Positions 43,701 to 52,363 of a stretch of 64,000 bases of DNA are shown here, in pieces. Numbering within the stretch: position 1 is the first letter of the stretch; every line of letters starts with the position of its first letter. A program made the translations under genes and the position numbers. Source of the stretch: Flavobacteriales bacterium (lineage in GTDB: Bacteria; Bacteroidota; Bacteroidia; JACJYZ01); the NCBI GenBank assembly GCA_020635855.1, contig JACJYZ010000002.1, forward strand, positions 1,302,001 to 1,366,000, given 5' to 3'. The notes below the pieces were generated by a model, which saw only the letters and a program-made list of their open reading frames with translations, did not search any database and was not told where the DNA came from.

Positions 43701-45358
43701 TCCCTGTGAACCAATATGCATGTTACATGGATCAGTTCACATGGTACATGGATGAAGGTGAAATCGAGATGAGCGCGGGTAAGAATGAAGTGATTTCGAC
43801 AGATGCCGGGGAAGACCTCAAACTGGAGGGATCCAGGTTCATATCCTATCACCCGAAACAAGACTCCCTGAGCTGGGTTGCACCACGCGCAAAGTATAGC
43901 CTGAAGACCAACATCATCGCAGCGGAGGATGTGAAGATCATCGCAGTTGCGGATGCCATCATCTACCCGGGAGATGGAAAAGTGGTTGTACAGAAAAAAG
44001 CCAAAATGGATCCGCTATCCAATGCGCGTATCCTGGCCAATAAGGTGACCAAGTATCACAAGATCTACAATGCCAATGTGACCATCACGGGTAAGAAGGA
44101 TTACATGGGCAATGGTGATATCGATTACGTGGATGAAACGGATACCAAACAAACCATTCACCTGGATTTGATCAAGGTGGACACCACCCAGCAAACCATT
44201 GCGGAAGGAACCATTCCGGAAGATGCAACCTTTACGCTCAGCCCTTACTTTGACTATAAAGGGAAGGTGTTCCTCGAGGCCAGCAATCAGTTTCTAGGGT
44301 TCAAAGGCGTCAGCCGTATCAAACACGGTTGCGAACAGGTAGGGAAGAGCTGGTTCCGGTTCGATGCTTCCGTGGATCCAACCCAGGTATATATTCCGAT
44401 CGATACCAATACGGTCAGTGAGAACAACATTCCGTTGTATGTAGGACTTTACATGGGAGCGGATAGTACCGGTGTCTACTCCACATTCCTTACACCACTC
44501 AGGTCCAAGCGTGACGACCAGGTGCTTCGCGCTGAAGGGTTCCTGTACTACAACAAGGACTATAACGAATACAGGGTATCTTCCAAAGAAAAACTGGTGG
44601 AGCAAAATCTCCCGGGCAATTACGTTAGCCTGAATGTAAACGATTGTGTGATCTACGGTGAAGGCAAGCTCGACCTGGGTGTGAACCTGGGACACGTTCA
44701 GGTAGCTTCGGCGGGTAACATCACCCATTACCTCATCCCAGACTCAGTGGTGGTGCAGACCACGTTGGCATTCGACTTCCACTTCTCAGAAGGTGCGGAG
44801 AAGGTGATGTCGGAAGACCTGAAATCATTCTCTGAACTGACCCCTGTGGATTTGACCGACAAGGTGTTTGAAAAGTCCGTCAGGGAGTTCATCGATAAAA
44901 AAGATGCAGATAAAATGTTCTCCGAAATCAACCTGTACGGAAGTCCGAAAAAGACACCTTCGGAGTTGGTGCATAACATGTATTTCGCCAAGGTGAAGCT
45001 GAGATACGATAAGGCGAACAGCAGCTTCATGTCCATGGATCAGCTCGGGGTGGCCAGCATCCGAAAAGAAAACCTGAATAAGTATTACGACGGATATATC
45101 GAATTCGAAAAACACCGCAGCGGTGACAGGTTCGGTGTATACATAGAGGCAGAAGCAAATACATGGTATCTGTTCCTGTATACCCGCGGGTTGCTGCAGG
45201 TGATGTCTTCCAATGATGAATTCAACAAGGCAATTACCGAGATGAAACCGGATGACCGGAGGGTGAAAACCACCAAGGAAGAGGGTGGGTATACCTTCAT
45301 GTTATCTACCATTCGCAAGCGCCGCGATTTTCTTGAAAAATTTGGGGTGAATGAATAA
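40793..45358 (+). CDS. Very large exported protein of unknown function (1521 aa)
   Basis: Read from ATG 40793 the protein begins with a good signal peptide (MKKTTLIFTSLLLLLFTGAS, then WAQ), so an independent start is far more plausible than the in-frame fusion with prmA. No known domain was recognised in the remaining ~1500 residues. They are rich in predicted beta strands, with many short 'I/V-x-Y-P'-like alternations in the second half (for example DAIIYPGDGKVVVQKKAK), a pattern that faintly recalls long beta-solenoid or LptA/AsmA-like envelope proteins. No T9SS sorting domain or lipobox is present, so a periplasmic location is likely. No repeats of clear unit length were found. Confidence 0.75.
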   Translation: MKKTTLIFTSLLLLLFTGASWAQGRKSFTAEPAKFFDEMKAFLAETNQDQAELIMDEFRAVWETNITDEKDLEKMYEKANKALEKRMKDAPVQIHHVYGPNTRKIGEIQREVLYIAANKMLAKRMKAYPHFTSFMYTVINFMITDQPESSFDSFMASIMKMLENRTARRFNAYLEVCDNLFTANALYASRTTKWVTTTKDYVFDYDSLPKIVFPVMDLKCYAKNDSAIISQTSGVLYPTEDLFVGEGGKVTWERAGLKPDEVYADVGKYSFAIKSAKYKMDSVTFYNKKYFDFPLLGSLEEKILADVEEDNAAYPRFVSYQSEYEIKDLIKNVDYVGGFSMKGGTVIGSGTPTHDARLIFKRDGQQFLVASAQVYIIHEDRIVSDYCAVTMYLESDSIYHPGLTFKLNTKDRELTLIREDRGVSQSPYFNSFHDVDMYFDALYWKIDDPLMDFRSLKGSTKDDATFESSNYYKEAHFDKLRGIDNVHPLIYIKKYVDNYGDVVHVQTLSEMMHMATSQVKAMLIRLSIEGFLIYNFDDESAVVKDKLYRYLNAKAKKVDYDVMQFNSVISGEPNASLNLLNFDLKMRGVSRILLSDSQNVYIYPSNQEVVMKKNRDFAFSGKVNAGRFAFYGKNFDFTYDMFKINMANIDSMAMSVETEELDEMGRKRLRRVKTVVQALEGELLIDHPGNKSGLKPFKQYPVFKSFKDSYVFYDKPEIRNGVYTRDKFYFHLEPFAIDSLSTFNPEGMALKGRFVSAGIFPEFEEALTVQPDFSLGFVRNTPTAGFPAYGGKGQYYNVIDMSHRGLRGDGKLEYVTSTSVSKEFVFYPDSMNTLAQTFDNREMGPPKEFPQAHGDSVAIHWRPYRDYMQIQNVTTPLSFFNKQATLKGMATLSPAELVGAGVMTFSGADLESKMMHYHKNDFDADTSDFKLAALEQEELAFSTVNVKAHVDFNARKATFKSNGGGSVVEFPVNQYACYMDQFTWYMDEGEIEMSAGKNEVISTDAGEDLKLEGSRFISYHPKQDSLSWVAPRAKYSLKTNIIAAEDVKIIAVADAIIYPGDGKVVVQKKAKMDPLSNARILANKVTKYHKIYNANVTITGKKDYMGNGDIDYVDETDTKQTIHLDLIKVDTTQQTIAEGTIPEDATFTLSPYFDYKGKVFLEASNQFLGFKGVSRIKHGCEQVGKSWFRFDASVDPTQVYIPIDTNTVSENNIPLYVGLYMGADSTGVYSTFLTPLRSKRDDQVLRAEGFLYYNKDYNEYRVSSKEKLVEQNLPGNYVSLNVNDCVIYGEGKLDLGVNLGHVQVASAGNITHYLIPDSVVVQTTLAFDFHFSEGAEKVMSEDLKSFSELTPVDLTDKVFEKSVREFIDKKDADKMFSEINLYGSPKKTPSELVHNMYFAKVKLRYDKANSSFMSMDQLGVASIRKENLNKYYDGYIEFEKHRSGDRFGVYIEAEANTWYLFLYTRGLLQVMSSNDEFNKAITEMKPDDRRVKTTKEEGGYTFMLSTIRKRRDFLEKFGVNE

Positions 45359-45397
45359 TTTGGATACATTGCACCGCACTTCACAGCGTTAACCCGA

Positions 45398-46057
45398 ATG
45401 CATTTCGAATTTCAGTTTATCCCATTTTTCTGCGCGTATTTATTGGGTTCTATCCCAACGTCAGTTTGGGTGGGCCAGGCCTTTTACGGCATAGATATAC
45501 GTGACCACGGAAGCGGCAATGCCGGTGCAACCAACACCATGCGCATTCTTGGTAAAAAGGCCGGAATTCCTGTTCTGATCATCGACATCCTGAAAGGCTT
45601 CGGTGCTGTGAATATTCCCTATCTGATGAATGGGTATACGCCCGGTACCGACGCCTTCGTAGACCTTCAGTTGATCTGTGGCCTTGGAGCTCTGGTTGGA
45701 CATATTTTCCCGGTGTACGTTGGCTTTAGGGGAGGGAAGGGAATCGCCACCTTGTTGGGCGCGGTAATTGCCATTCACCCGCAGGCCGCCCTGGTCTCTA
45801 TCTGTATCTTTGCATTGGTATTGATAATTACCCGTTATGTCTCCCTCAGTTCCATCATCGCGTCCCTGGCTTTTCCATTGTCCCTCATCCTTTACTTCGA
45901 ACCCGGTGAATCATCCCTCATTCTTTTTTCATTTTTTGTTGCTATCCTGGTGCTGGTCACCCACCAGAAAAACCTTGAACGCCTGCTTCGCGGGGAAGAG
46001 TCAAAAGCCCGCCTGCGGCGGAATCGCCAGCAAATGGAAGATGATGATGAGAAATGA
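45398..46057 (+). CDS. plsY: Glycerol-3-phosphate acyltransferase PlsY
   Basis: A 219-residue membrane protein with five to six helices and the three PlsY motifs: AYLLGSIPTSVWVG (near 13), GSGNAGATNTMR (near 38) and GHIFPVYVGFRGGKGIAT (near 100). It transfers the acyl chain from acyl-phosphate to glycerol 3-phosphate, the first step of phospholipid synthesis. The acidic, basic-rich C-terminal tail (RLRRNRQQMEDDDEK) is a little longer than usual. It stands alone, with 40 bases in front and about 120 behind. Confidence 0.95.
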   Translation: MHFEFQFIPFFCAYLLGSIPTSVWVGQAFYGIDIRDHGSGNAGATNTMRILGKKAGIPVLIIDILKGFGAVNIPYLMNGYTPGTDAFVDLQLICGLGALVGHIFPVYVGFRGGKGIATLLGAVIAIHPQAALVSICIFALVLIITRYVSLSSIIASLAFPLSLILYFEPGESSLILFSFFVAILVLVTHQKNLERLLRGEESKARLRRNRQQMEDDDEK

Positions 46058-46180
46058 CATCACGAATGCGGTGATTTCCCTGTAACTTCATGCTCGGATA
46101 TCCTGAGGCCCTATGCTTAACCATTCAGGTGGTTTTACGTACAACGAGCCAATGTGAACGGCAGGGACTTCCGGTTGTGC

Positions 46181-49100
46181 ATGATTGAATTAAAAAAACA
46201 TATACGTTTTGCTGAGGCACGAACCCGGATTCGGGTGCGTAGGGCCGCACTGGTTGCTCGTCTTCTGGTTTGCCTGATGGTTTTTTCCGTTTATGCGGTT
46301 GCACAGAAAGGAAAAAAGGATGGCGGAGACAACCCCAAACGTGCCGAGGCCGATGCCCTGTTCGATAATGAAGAGTATGCAGCGGCCCATCCCATTTATT
46401 CCCAATTGCTCAGTCTGGACCAATACAATGCCGACCTCAACTACCGGTTCGGGGTATGTGAATTGTTTGCCGGGAAAGACAAGGAAAAAGCCATCTCATA
46501 CCTGAAATTCGCCACGGAGAAGGGAGCTCCTGTTGAGGCCTACTTTTTTCTCGGCCGTGCGTACCACCTCAATTACAGGTTTGGCGAAGCACTGGCCAAC
46601 TACGATATTTTCAAGGAAAAGGCCAGCGGTAGCCTGTTGAAGAAATACGCGGTCGACCGTAACATGGAAATGTGCCGCAACGGTCAGAAGCTGCTGAGGC
46701 ATATTCGTGACCTGGTGGTGATTGAAAGGAAAGATGTGAATGCCGATGATTTTTTCCGGTCCTACGGAATGACGGAAGACTTCGGTGGGAAAGTGTTCCC
46801 GTTGTCAGATGAATTCAAATCCAAAAGGGATAGGGAGCAGAAAGGTGCTTCGGTGATGTACATCACCAATAAGAAGGATGAGATCTATATTTCCAGCTAC
46901 GGAAATAATTCCGATAACCTGGATATCTATCGCATTTCAAAAGACATCAATGGCGAATGGTCGGCCCCTGAAAACCTGGGCTCCACCATCAATACCCCTT
47001 ACGATGAAGCATTCCCCTTTCTTCATCCGGACGGACGCACCCTCTACTTTGCCTCCAAAGGACACAATTCCATGGGAGGGTATGATGTGTTCAAATCTGT
47101 ATACAACGAGGAAAGCCACATTTGGTCGCCACCCGTCAATGTTGATTTTGCCATCAACACCCCGGCCGATGATGTGTTGTTCGTGGTCGACAAGAAAGAC
47201 AGCGTTGCCTTCTTTGCCTCCAACCGTGCCTGCGAAGGTGGCAAGTTGACCGTTTATAAGATCCGAACCGGTCGCTTACCGGATTCCTACTATGCATCCA
47301 CTCGCCCCGGCGGATCTGATGGAGATTCCCTCGCCTATACCGCATCTGAGATGACCAACAGGGCCAAGCTGGATGTTAATTCATCGCCCGACCTGCTGGC
47401 ACTTCTCGAAAAAGAAAAACAAAAGAACAGCAACCCGGCGGAAGAGAAGGAAGCCGCTGCACCTGAGCCCGAAGAGGAGAAAGTGGACATAGAAGCATAT
47501 TCCAACCTGACACCCGATAAGATTGTCAACATGGCTTATGAGGATGCCGATCGCTTGAACAACGAGAGCAAGGGCCTGCGAAGGGATGCGGATGCCGCCA
47601 GCATGATTTCAGAACAAAAGCGATTGAAGGCACAGGACCAGGAAGATCAGGCCAACCGTTTGGATGAACAGGTGGCCTACGAGGTGGATGATCAGGTAAA
47701 GGACCGAAAGCAGAAGGAAGCAAAAGCCCTGCATCAGTCAGCAGCGCGATTGAGAAAGGAATATGCGGTTGCTCTTCGCATCAGCCAGCAGCTTGATTCG
47801 GATGCGGACGAACGCATGCTTGACGCCAGGCAGGCCACTGAAAATGCCCAGGTCATAGAAAAGGCCATGAACGCCAATTCTACGGATGAAGCATTGAAAA
47901 TACTTGCACGTCAGAAAGCCAAACTTGAGGAAAAAGGCAACGATACCGAGGTCGATTACAATGCCATTGCCCAGGATGCGGTGGATGAAGTGGTGTCCGG
48001 TAACAAGGAGGATCTGGTTAAATCGGAGGCTTTTCTTGAATCACTGGATAAAGATGTGGTGGATTTTCAAAGAGATGCTTCCATCCTCCGCGATGAGGCG
48101 GACAAAACCAAGGATGCCCAGGTTAAACAGGAGCTGATTGCCCAGGCTGAAGATCTGGAGGCTGAATCAAAATCGAAACAACAAAAAGCCGAAGAAGTCA
48201 GGAAAAACCTGAATGCCATGAAAGCCTCGGCCGATGAAGGGCAATCGGATGAAGGACTGGCACAAGGCATTGTAGAAGAAATCAAGGGCTTCGGTCAGGA
48301 AGATGATGTGGCAGAGAACCAGTCGAAGCAACAACCCGAAAAAACCACACCACCCAAATCCGACGTGAACAAAACGGAAGCAGGGGAGGATGGAGATGCG
48401 CTGGTTATGAATGATCAGCCTGACGAGGAAACCGAGGACGTACCCGAAGCAAAGAAAAATCAATCCGATATACCACCTGCCGAACAACCCGATGTGAAAC
48501 CGGAAGAATCCGGTACGAAATCAGATCAACCTGATACGCAGACGGGGCAACCTGATACGAAGTCCGAACAATCCAATACGAAGCCCGAACAACCCGATGC
48601 AAAGACGGGGCAGCTTGATGTGGAAAAGGACCAGCCGGCATCAGAAAACGATCAGCAGGAGGTAAACCCCGAACACCCCGCAGAAAAAGATGCGGCGAAA
48701 CCGGATGATACCATCCAGCCTGTTGTTTCAACCGACTCAACCGATGAGCAGCAGCAACCGGCAGCAAACACGGAACCTGCGAAGAAGCAAGAGGCCCCCT
48801 CACAATGGTCGACCCTTTCCGATCAGGATCTGACTGCACGTGCCAGCGAAGAAAAGTTGTTTGTGAGTGAGAATGAGAAGTCCATCAAAGCCTTGCGCAG
48901 CGACGCAGACATCCTTCGTTCCACAGCAACCAATATCCCCGACCCTGATAACCGTCAGGCATTGCTGGATAAGGCGGCCAGGAAGGAAGCGGAAGCCGAC
49001 CAAAAGGAAAAGCTGAATACCGATGCCCGTGTACGCATCCAAACCATGGAGGAGGAGCAGAAGCTGCGGAAGGATGGCGTAAGACACCAGGTCACACCTG

Positions 49101-51841
49101 AGGAGCTGGCTGCCCAAAAACAGGAAGTTGATGGCACTGAAACCGCCTCATCCGAACCTGTTGGGAAACGCCCGGCTGATCAAACCGGAAATGATTCACA
49201 GGGTGCAGATACCACGGAAGATGTTACGGCATCTGTTCCGGATGAAGTATCCGAGGATGAAACCCTGGAAACAGCTCAAACCACCGACCCCGGCCAACAG
49301 ACACAGGACCTGAGGGAAGAACAAGGGGGTGACGATACATCGGACGAGGCGGTGATTGCACAGGGTGGTAAAGCGGAAGAACCTGTGGAGACGGGAAGGG
49401 ATGAGGCTTCATCCGAAGGGCAGCAACCGGTTGCAGATGAGACGCAGCCCCCGGTAACGGAAGAGCCGCTGACTGCAGATGCAACAGATGCGGAAGAACA
49501 GGAAGCACCGGCGGTTTTGCCAAAACCGGTGGATAAAAATACAGCTCCAACTTTCCCGGATACCAAGACGACCGACAAGATGAGAGCAGATGCGGAAGAA
49601 GGACAGGTGGCGGTGGAGTCTCAGCGTGCGGAAATTGATTCATTGAAGAATGAACAGGTGGTGTTGTCTGCCCGAAAAGATCAGACGTTTGAGGAAATGG
49701 CCAGGGCCAAAAACAGTGAAAAGGAGCAGATCTACCTCGACATCATGGACAACATAGGCGGCATGGAAAACATCCGCCAGAAAGAGGTGCTCTTCCTGGA
49801 TACCAAAACAGACATGCTGCGTCAGGAGGTGAATGCGAACCGCCTGGGTGCGGGTGAAACGTTAACATACCCCGAATCCGACCTGCCAAAAGGCACCGAA
49901 TCGCTGAGATTGGCGAAAATCGCCGCCGTGGAAAGTGCGGTGGATTCGCTCAAGGCAGCCCGTGTGCTTAGGGATGAAGCCGAAGCCATGACACGACAAA
50001 TGCTGGAGACGCGTAAACCGGATGAACGTGATGAATTGCTCCGGCAACGGGATGAAAAGATTGAAGCTGCGGAATCGCTCGAAGAGTATGCAGATAGGCG
50101 CTACAACGATGTGCTGGAAAACCGCATCCCAGACCCGGGTGCAACGGCACTGACCGCATCTGCAGGTGATCAGACCGGGAAAGCTGCGGAAACACCCAGA
50201 ACGGTTGAACCCACCCAGGAACCCGTTTCCACCACGCCGATCAAACTCAAGCATGATGTGAACAGCGTTCGTGCCGTGTTGGAAGACAACGAGTATGCGA
50301 AATACACGGTCATGGTGAATGAGGCATTGCAGGCCAACCGACTTGCCGTTGAGGAGGCAAGGAAGGCGGAAGACCTGCGATCACATCAGTTGCATGACCT
50401 GGAAGAAGCCGATATCCTGCAGCAAGCCGTGGAAAAAGCCAAAGCCGTGGATGATTATATCACAACACTCAACGGGGAGAAATACAATGGCGCCATCCAG
50501 AGCGGGGATAACCAATCAATGGCCGATGCCGCCCTCCCACGCGAAAAGAAGAAAATTCAAACGGAGAAGAATGCGGACAAGGAATTGTATGCGCATACCT
50601 CCACCGGGGAGAAGGGTAAACCCATCCTCGGTAATACGGTTTCCATGGAGTTTACCACCAACGGTGCCAGCATATACAACGCTTCCAATCCCATCCCCAT
50701 TGATCCGCCATTGCCACAGGGCCTGATCTTCAAGGTACAGGTAGGCGCCTTCCGCAATGCGATTCGTCAAGACCTCTTCGGTGGTATCAAGCCGTTGGCA
50801 GGAGAAAAGACCGCAAGTGGAATGATCCGATACACCGCAGGTATTTGGCGCGATTACAAACCGGCCAACCAGGCCAAGGGAACCATTCGTGATTTGGGAT
50901 TCAGGGATGCTTTTGTGGTGGCTTTTTATAACGGCAAACGCATTCCGCTGTATGAAGCAGCTGCCATTGCAAAGGGTGAAAAGTCAGGCGAAGATGTGCT
51001 GGCCTCCATCGGTCAGACCGGCACCGGTGGCACCAGCAACGGGTCACGCCTCGGTACCGGCAGCAATACCGGTCAGCCCTCAGGAGGTACAACCAACCCG
51101 GCTACTTCGCCCGGGGGCACCAACACCGCCGGATCTACTGTGGGCAATAGCCAGGCCGTATTGCAAACCCAGGGAGACCTGGCCGGCATGAAAGGTATTG
51201 TGTATACCGTACAGGTAGGCGTGTACAGCAAAGCGTTGAAAGCAGGTGATCTTAATGGCTTGTCACCGATTTATACCGAATCATTGAGCAACGGTACCAC
51301 CCGCTATACCACAGGTAAGTTCACCAACCTGGAAGCTGCAGCAGCAGCGAAACGGGATGCGGTGAACAAAGGCGTGACAGATGCCTTTGTGATTGCTTTC
51401 AGGGATGGCAAGCGCATCAGCCTGGGTGAGGCAGGCAACGTTTCGGGAAGCAACGGAACAACCAATACACCGGTTACCGGAGGCAGCGAGAACAATACCA
51501 GTAGTGGCGGTACCAAGCCGCCTGCAGATATCTTTGAAGCGATCAGTTCCAATGAGTCGGGCGTGGTGTTCCGCGTGCAGATAGGTGCCTATCGCCAGGC
51601 AGTGCCGTCGGATCTGGTGGATCTCTGGTCGTCACAACTCAAAAGGAAGGTGAAAACCTATCGCACACCCGAGGGTGTCACATTGTATTCAGTGGGGGAT
51701 GAGCGGTCGTACAACGGAGCCAGCACATTGAAAGCGGAAGTGGCTGCAAAAGGCCTGGAAGGTGCATTCATTGCAGCTTATGAAGACGGCAAACCCGTGT
51801 CCATGCAGCGTGCCATGCAACAAACCTCTGGTAACAACTGA
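46181..51841 (+). CDS. Giant envelope protein: TPR, PD40 propeller, coiled coil and three SPOR-like domains
   Basis: ATG 46181 is chosen; GTG 46154 adds nine residues. An N-terminal membrane/signal segment (LVARLLVCLMVFSVYAVAQ) leads to TPR-like helices (~45-160). WD40-like PD40 repeats follow (~225-365; LDIYRISKDINGEWSAP, AFPFLHPDGRTLYFASKGHN). Then come ~1000 residues of charged, coiled-coil and low-complexity sequence with a heptapeptide repeat. Three SPOR-like domains end the protein (FKVQVGAFRNA at ~1510, YTVQVGVYSKA at ~1675, FRVQIGAYRQA at ~1800). TPR+PD40 proteins occur in Bacteroidota gliding/OmpA-type envelope systems, and SPOR domains bind denuded peptidoglycan. Together they suggest a periplasmic cell-wall scaffold. 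A small gene overlaps the end. Confidence 0.82.
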   Translation: MIELKKHIRFAEARTRIRVRRAALVARLLVCLMVFSVYAVAQKGKKDGGDNPKRAEADALFDNEEYAAAHPIYSQLLSLDQYNADLNYRFGVCELFAGKDKEKAISYLKFATEKGAPVEAYFFLGRAYHLNYRFGEALANYDIFKEKASGSLLKKYAVDRNMEMCRNGQKLLRHIRDLVVIERKDVNADDFFRSYGMTEDFGGKVFPLSDEFKSKRDREQKGASVMYITNKKDEIYISSYGNNSDNLDIYRISKDINGEWSAPENLGSTINTPYDEAFPFLHPDGRTLYFASKGHNSMGGYDVFKSVYNEESHIWSPPVNVDFAINTPADDVLFVVDKKDSVAFFASNRACEGGKLTVYKIRTGRLPDSYYASTRPGGSDGDSLAYTASEMTNRAKLDVNSSPDLLALLEKEKQKNSNPAEEKEAAAPEPEEEKVDIEAYSNLTPDKIVNMAYEDADRLNNESKGLRRDADAASMISEQKRLKAQDQEDQANRLDEQVAYEVDDQVKDRKQKEAKALHQSAARLRKEYAVALRISQQLDSDADERMLDARQATENAQVIEKAMNANSTDEALKILARQKAKLEEKGNDTEVDYNAIAQDAVDEVVSGNKEDLVKSEAFLESLDKDVVDFQRDASILRDEADKTKDAQVKQELIAQAEDLEAESKSKQQKAEEVRKNLNAMKASADEGQSDEGLAQGIVEEIKGFGQEDDVAENQSKQQPEKTTPPKSDVNKTEAGEDGDALVMNDQPDEETEDVPEAKKNQSDIPPAEQPDVKPEESGTKSDQPDTQTGQPDTKSEQSNTKPEQPDAKTGQLDVEKDQPASENDQQEVNPEHPAEKDAAKPDDTIQPVVSTDSTDEQQQPAANTEPAKKQEAPSQWSTLSDQDLTARASEEKLFVSENEKSIKALRSDADILRSTATNIPDPDNRQALLDKAARKEAEADQKEKLNTDARVRIQTMEEEQKLRKDGVRHQVTPEELAAQKQEVDGTETASSEPVGKRPADQTGNDSQGADTTEDVTASVPDEVSEDETLETAQTTDPGQQTQDLREEQGGDDTSDEAVIAQGGKAEEPVETGRDEASSEGQQPVADETQPPVTEEPLTADATDAEEQEAPAVLPKPVDKNTAPTFPDTKTTDKMRADAEEGQVAVESQRAEIDSLKNEQVVLSARKDQTFEEMARAKNSEKEQIYLDIMDNIGGMENIRQKEVLFLDTKTDMLRQEVNANRLGAGETLTYPESDLPKGTESLRLAKIAAVESAVDSLKAARVLRDEAEAMTRQMLETRKPDERDELLRQRDEKIEAAESLEEYADRRYNDVLENRIPDPGATALTASAGDQTGKAAETPRTVEPTQEPVSTTPIKLKHDVNSVRAVLEDNEYAKYTVMVNEALQANRLAVEEARKAEDLRSHQLHDLEEADILQQAVEKAKAVDDYITTLNGEKYNGAIQSGDNQSMADAALPREKKKIQTEKNADKELYAHTSTGEKGKPILGNTVSMEFTTNGASIYNASNPIPIDPPLPQGLIFKVQVGAFRNAIRQDLFGGIKPLAGEKTASGMIRYTAGIWRDYKPANQAKGTIRDLGFRDAFVVAFYNGKRIPLYEAAAIAKGEKSGEDVLASIGQTGTGGTSNGSRLGTGSNTGQPSGGTTNPATSPGGTNTAGSTVGNSQAVLQTQGDLAGMKGIVYTVQVGVYSKALKAGDLNGLSPIYTESLSNGTTRYTTGKFTNLEAAAAAKRDAVNKGVTDAFVIAFRDGKRISLGEAGNVSGSNGTTNTPVTGGSENNTSSGGTKPPADIFEAISSNESGVVFRVQIGAYRQAVPSDLVDLWSSQLKRKVKTYRTPEGVTLYSVGDERSYNGASTLKAEVAAKGLEGAFIAAYEDGKPVSMQRAMQQTSGNN
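48524..48628 (+). repeat. 21-bp coding tandem repeat (heptapeptide x5)
   Basis: Five imperfect 21-bp units code for the heptapeptides DQPDTQT, GQPDTKS, EQSNTKP, EQPDAKT and GQLDVEK within the acidic low-complexity part of the giant SPOR protein. The surrounding sequence (EQPDVKP before, DQPASEN after) shows decayed copies. Confidence 0.7.
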
Positions 51842-51846
51842 TGCAC

Positions 51847-52242
51847 ATGAAACGCACAATGCTCCTGTTTCTCTGGTTGGGTTTCTTGGTGATGCCCGGG
51901 TACCTGTTGGCACAATCTGCCCTGGATGCGGATGACAAGGATGTGTTGAAAGCTTCTGATGCCGTGGTGGCTGATGAACTGAAAATATTCTTATCTACCT
52001 ACGAAGGCAAGGAGTTGTTCTCCTTTCTCAAGAGCAACGACAAGAAGATCAAACTGGCGCCGGAAGGATACGACAAAACCATCTGTAAAATGGAAACAGC
52101 CGACGGCGCTTTTTACTGTGTGACCTATCGATTCAGGAAGCCACTTAACCTGATGGTGTTCCCGGAGCAGTTTTGTGTATGGGTGTCGCCCGACCTGAGC
52201 GACGGCATTTTGCACCGTGATGCCATTTGCCCACGGCAATAG
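51847..52242 (+). CDS. Small exported protein of unknown function
   Basis: A 131-residue protein from ATG 51847 (ATG 51841, overlapping the upstream stop by one base, is an alternative). The signal peptide is MLLFLWLGFLVMPGYLLAQS after the first three residues. The mature ~110 residues match no family I recognise. They contain a CKMETADGAFYC pair of cysteines that could form a disulfide and end in DGILHRDAICPRQ. It is co-directional with, and touches, the giant SPOR protein gene, so a shared periplasmic function is possible. Confidence 0.65.
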   Translation: MKRTMLLFLWLGFLVMPGYLLAQSALDADDKDVLKASDAVVADELKIFLSTYEGKELFSFLKSNDKKIKLAPEGYDKTICKMETADGAFYCVTYRFRKPLNLMVFPEQFCVWVSPDLSDGILHRDAICPRQ

Positions 52243-52289
52243 GTACGCTTTCCTTCTGTTGCTTTCCCGCCGCTTTTGAATTCCTTTGC

Positions 52290-52297
52290 TACCTTTG
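52290..52297 (+). promoter_or_regulatory. Bacteroidota -7 box upstream of the M48 protease gene
   Basis: TACCTTTG matches TAnnTTTG perfectly and lies 66 bases before ATG 52364. A TTTG at 52275-52278 is only 11 bases upstream, too close for a standard -33 element, so the assignment rests on the -7 box and position. Confidence 0.45.
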
Positions 52298-52363
52298 GAA
52301 CAGGTTTTGTATTCGTGTTGACTGGAAGAGAAGAACAGGTCATACGGACTAAATATTTGAGAT

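Noticed and set aside
39962..45358. A true PrmA-giant protein fusion
   Set aside because: A perfect signal peptide lies at the junction and both alternative frames stop within about 20 bases, so two genes are more plausible.
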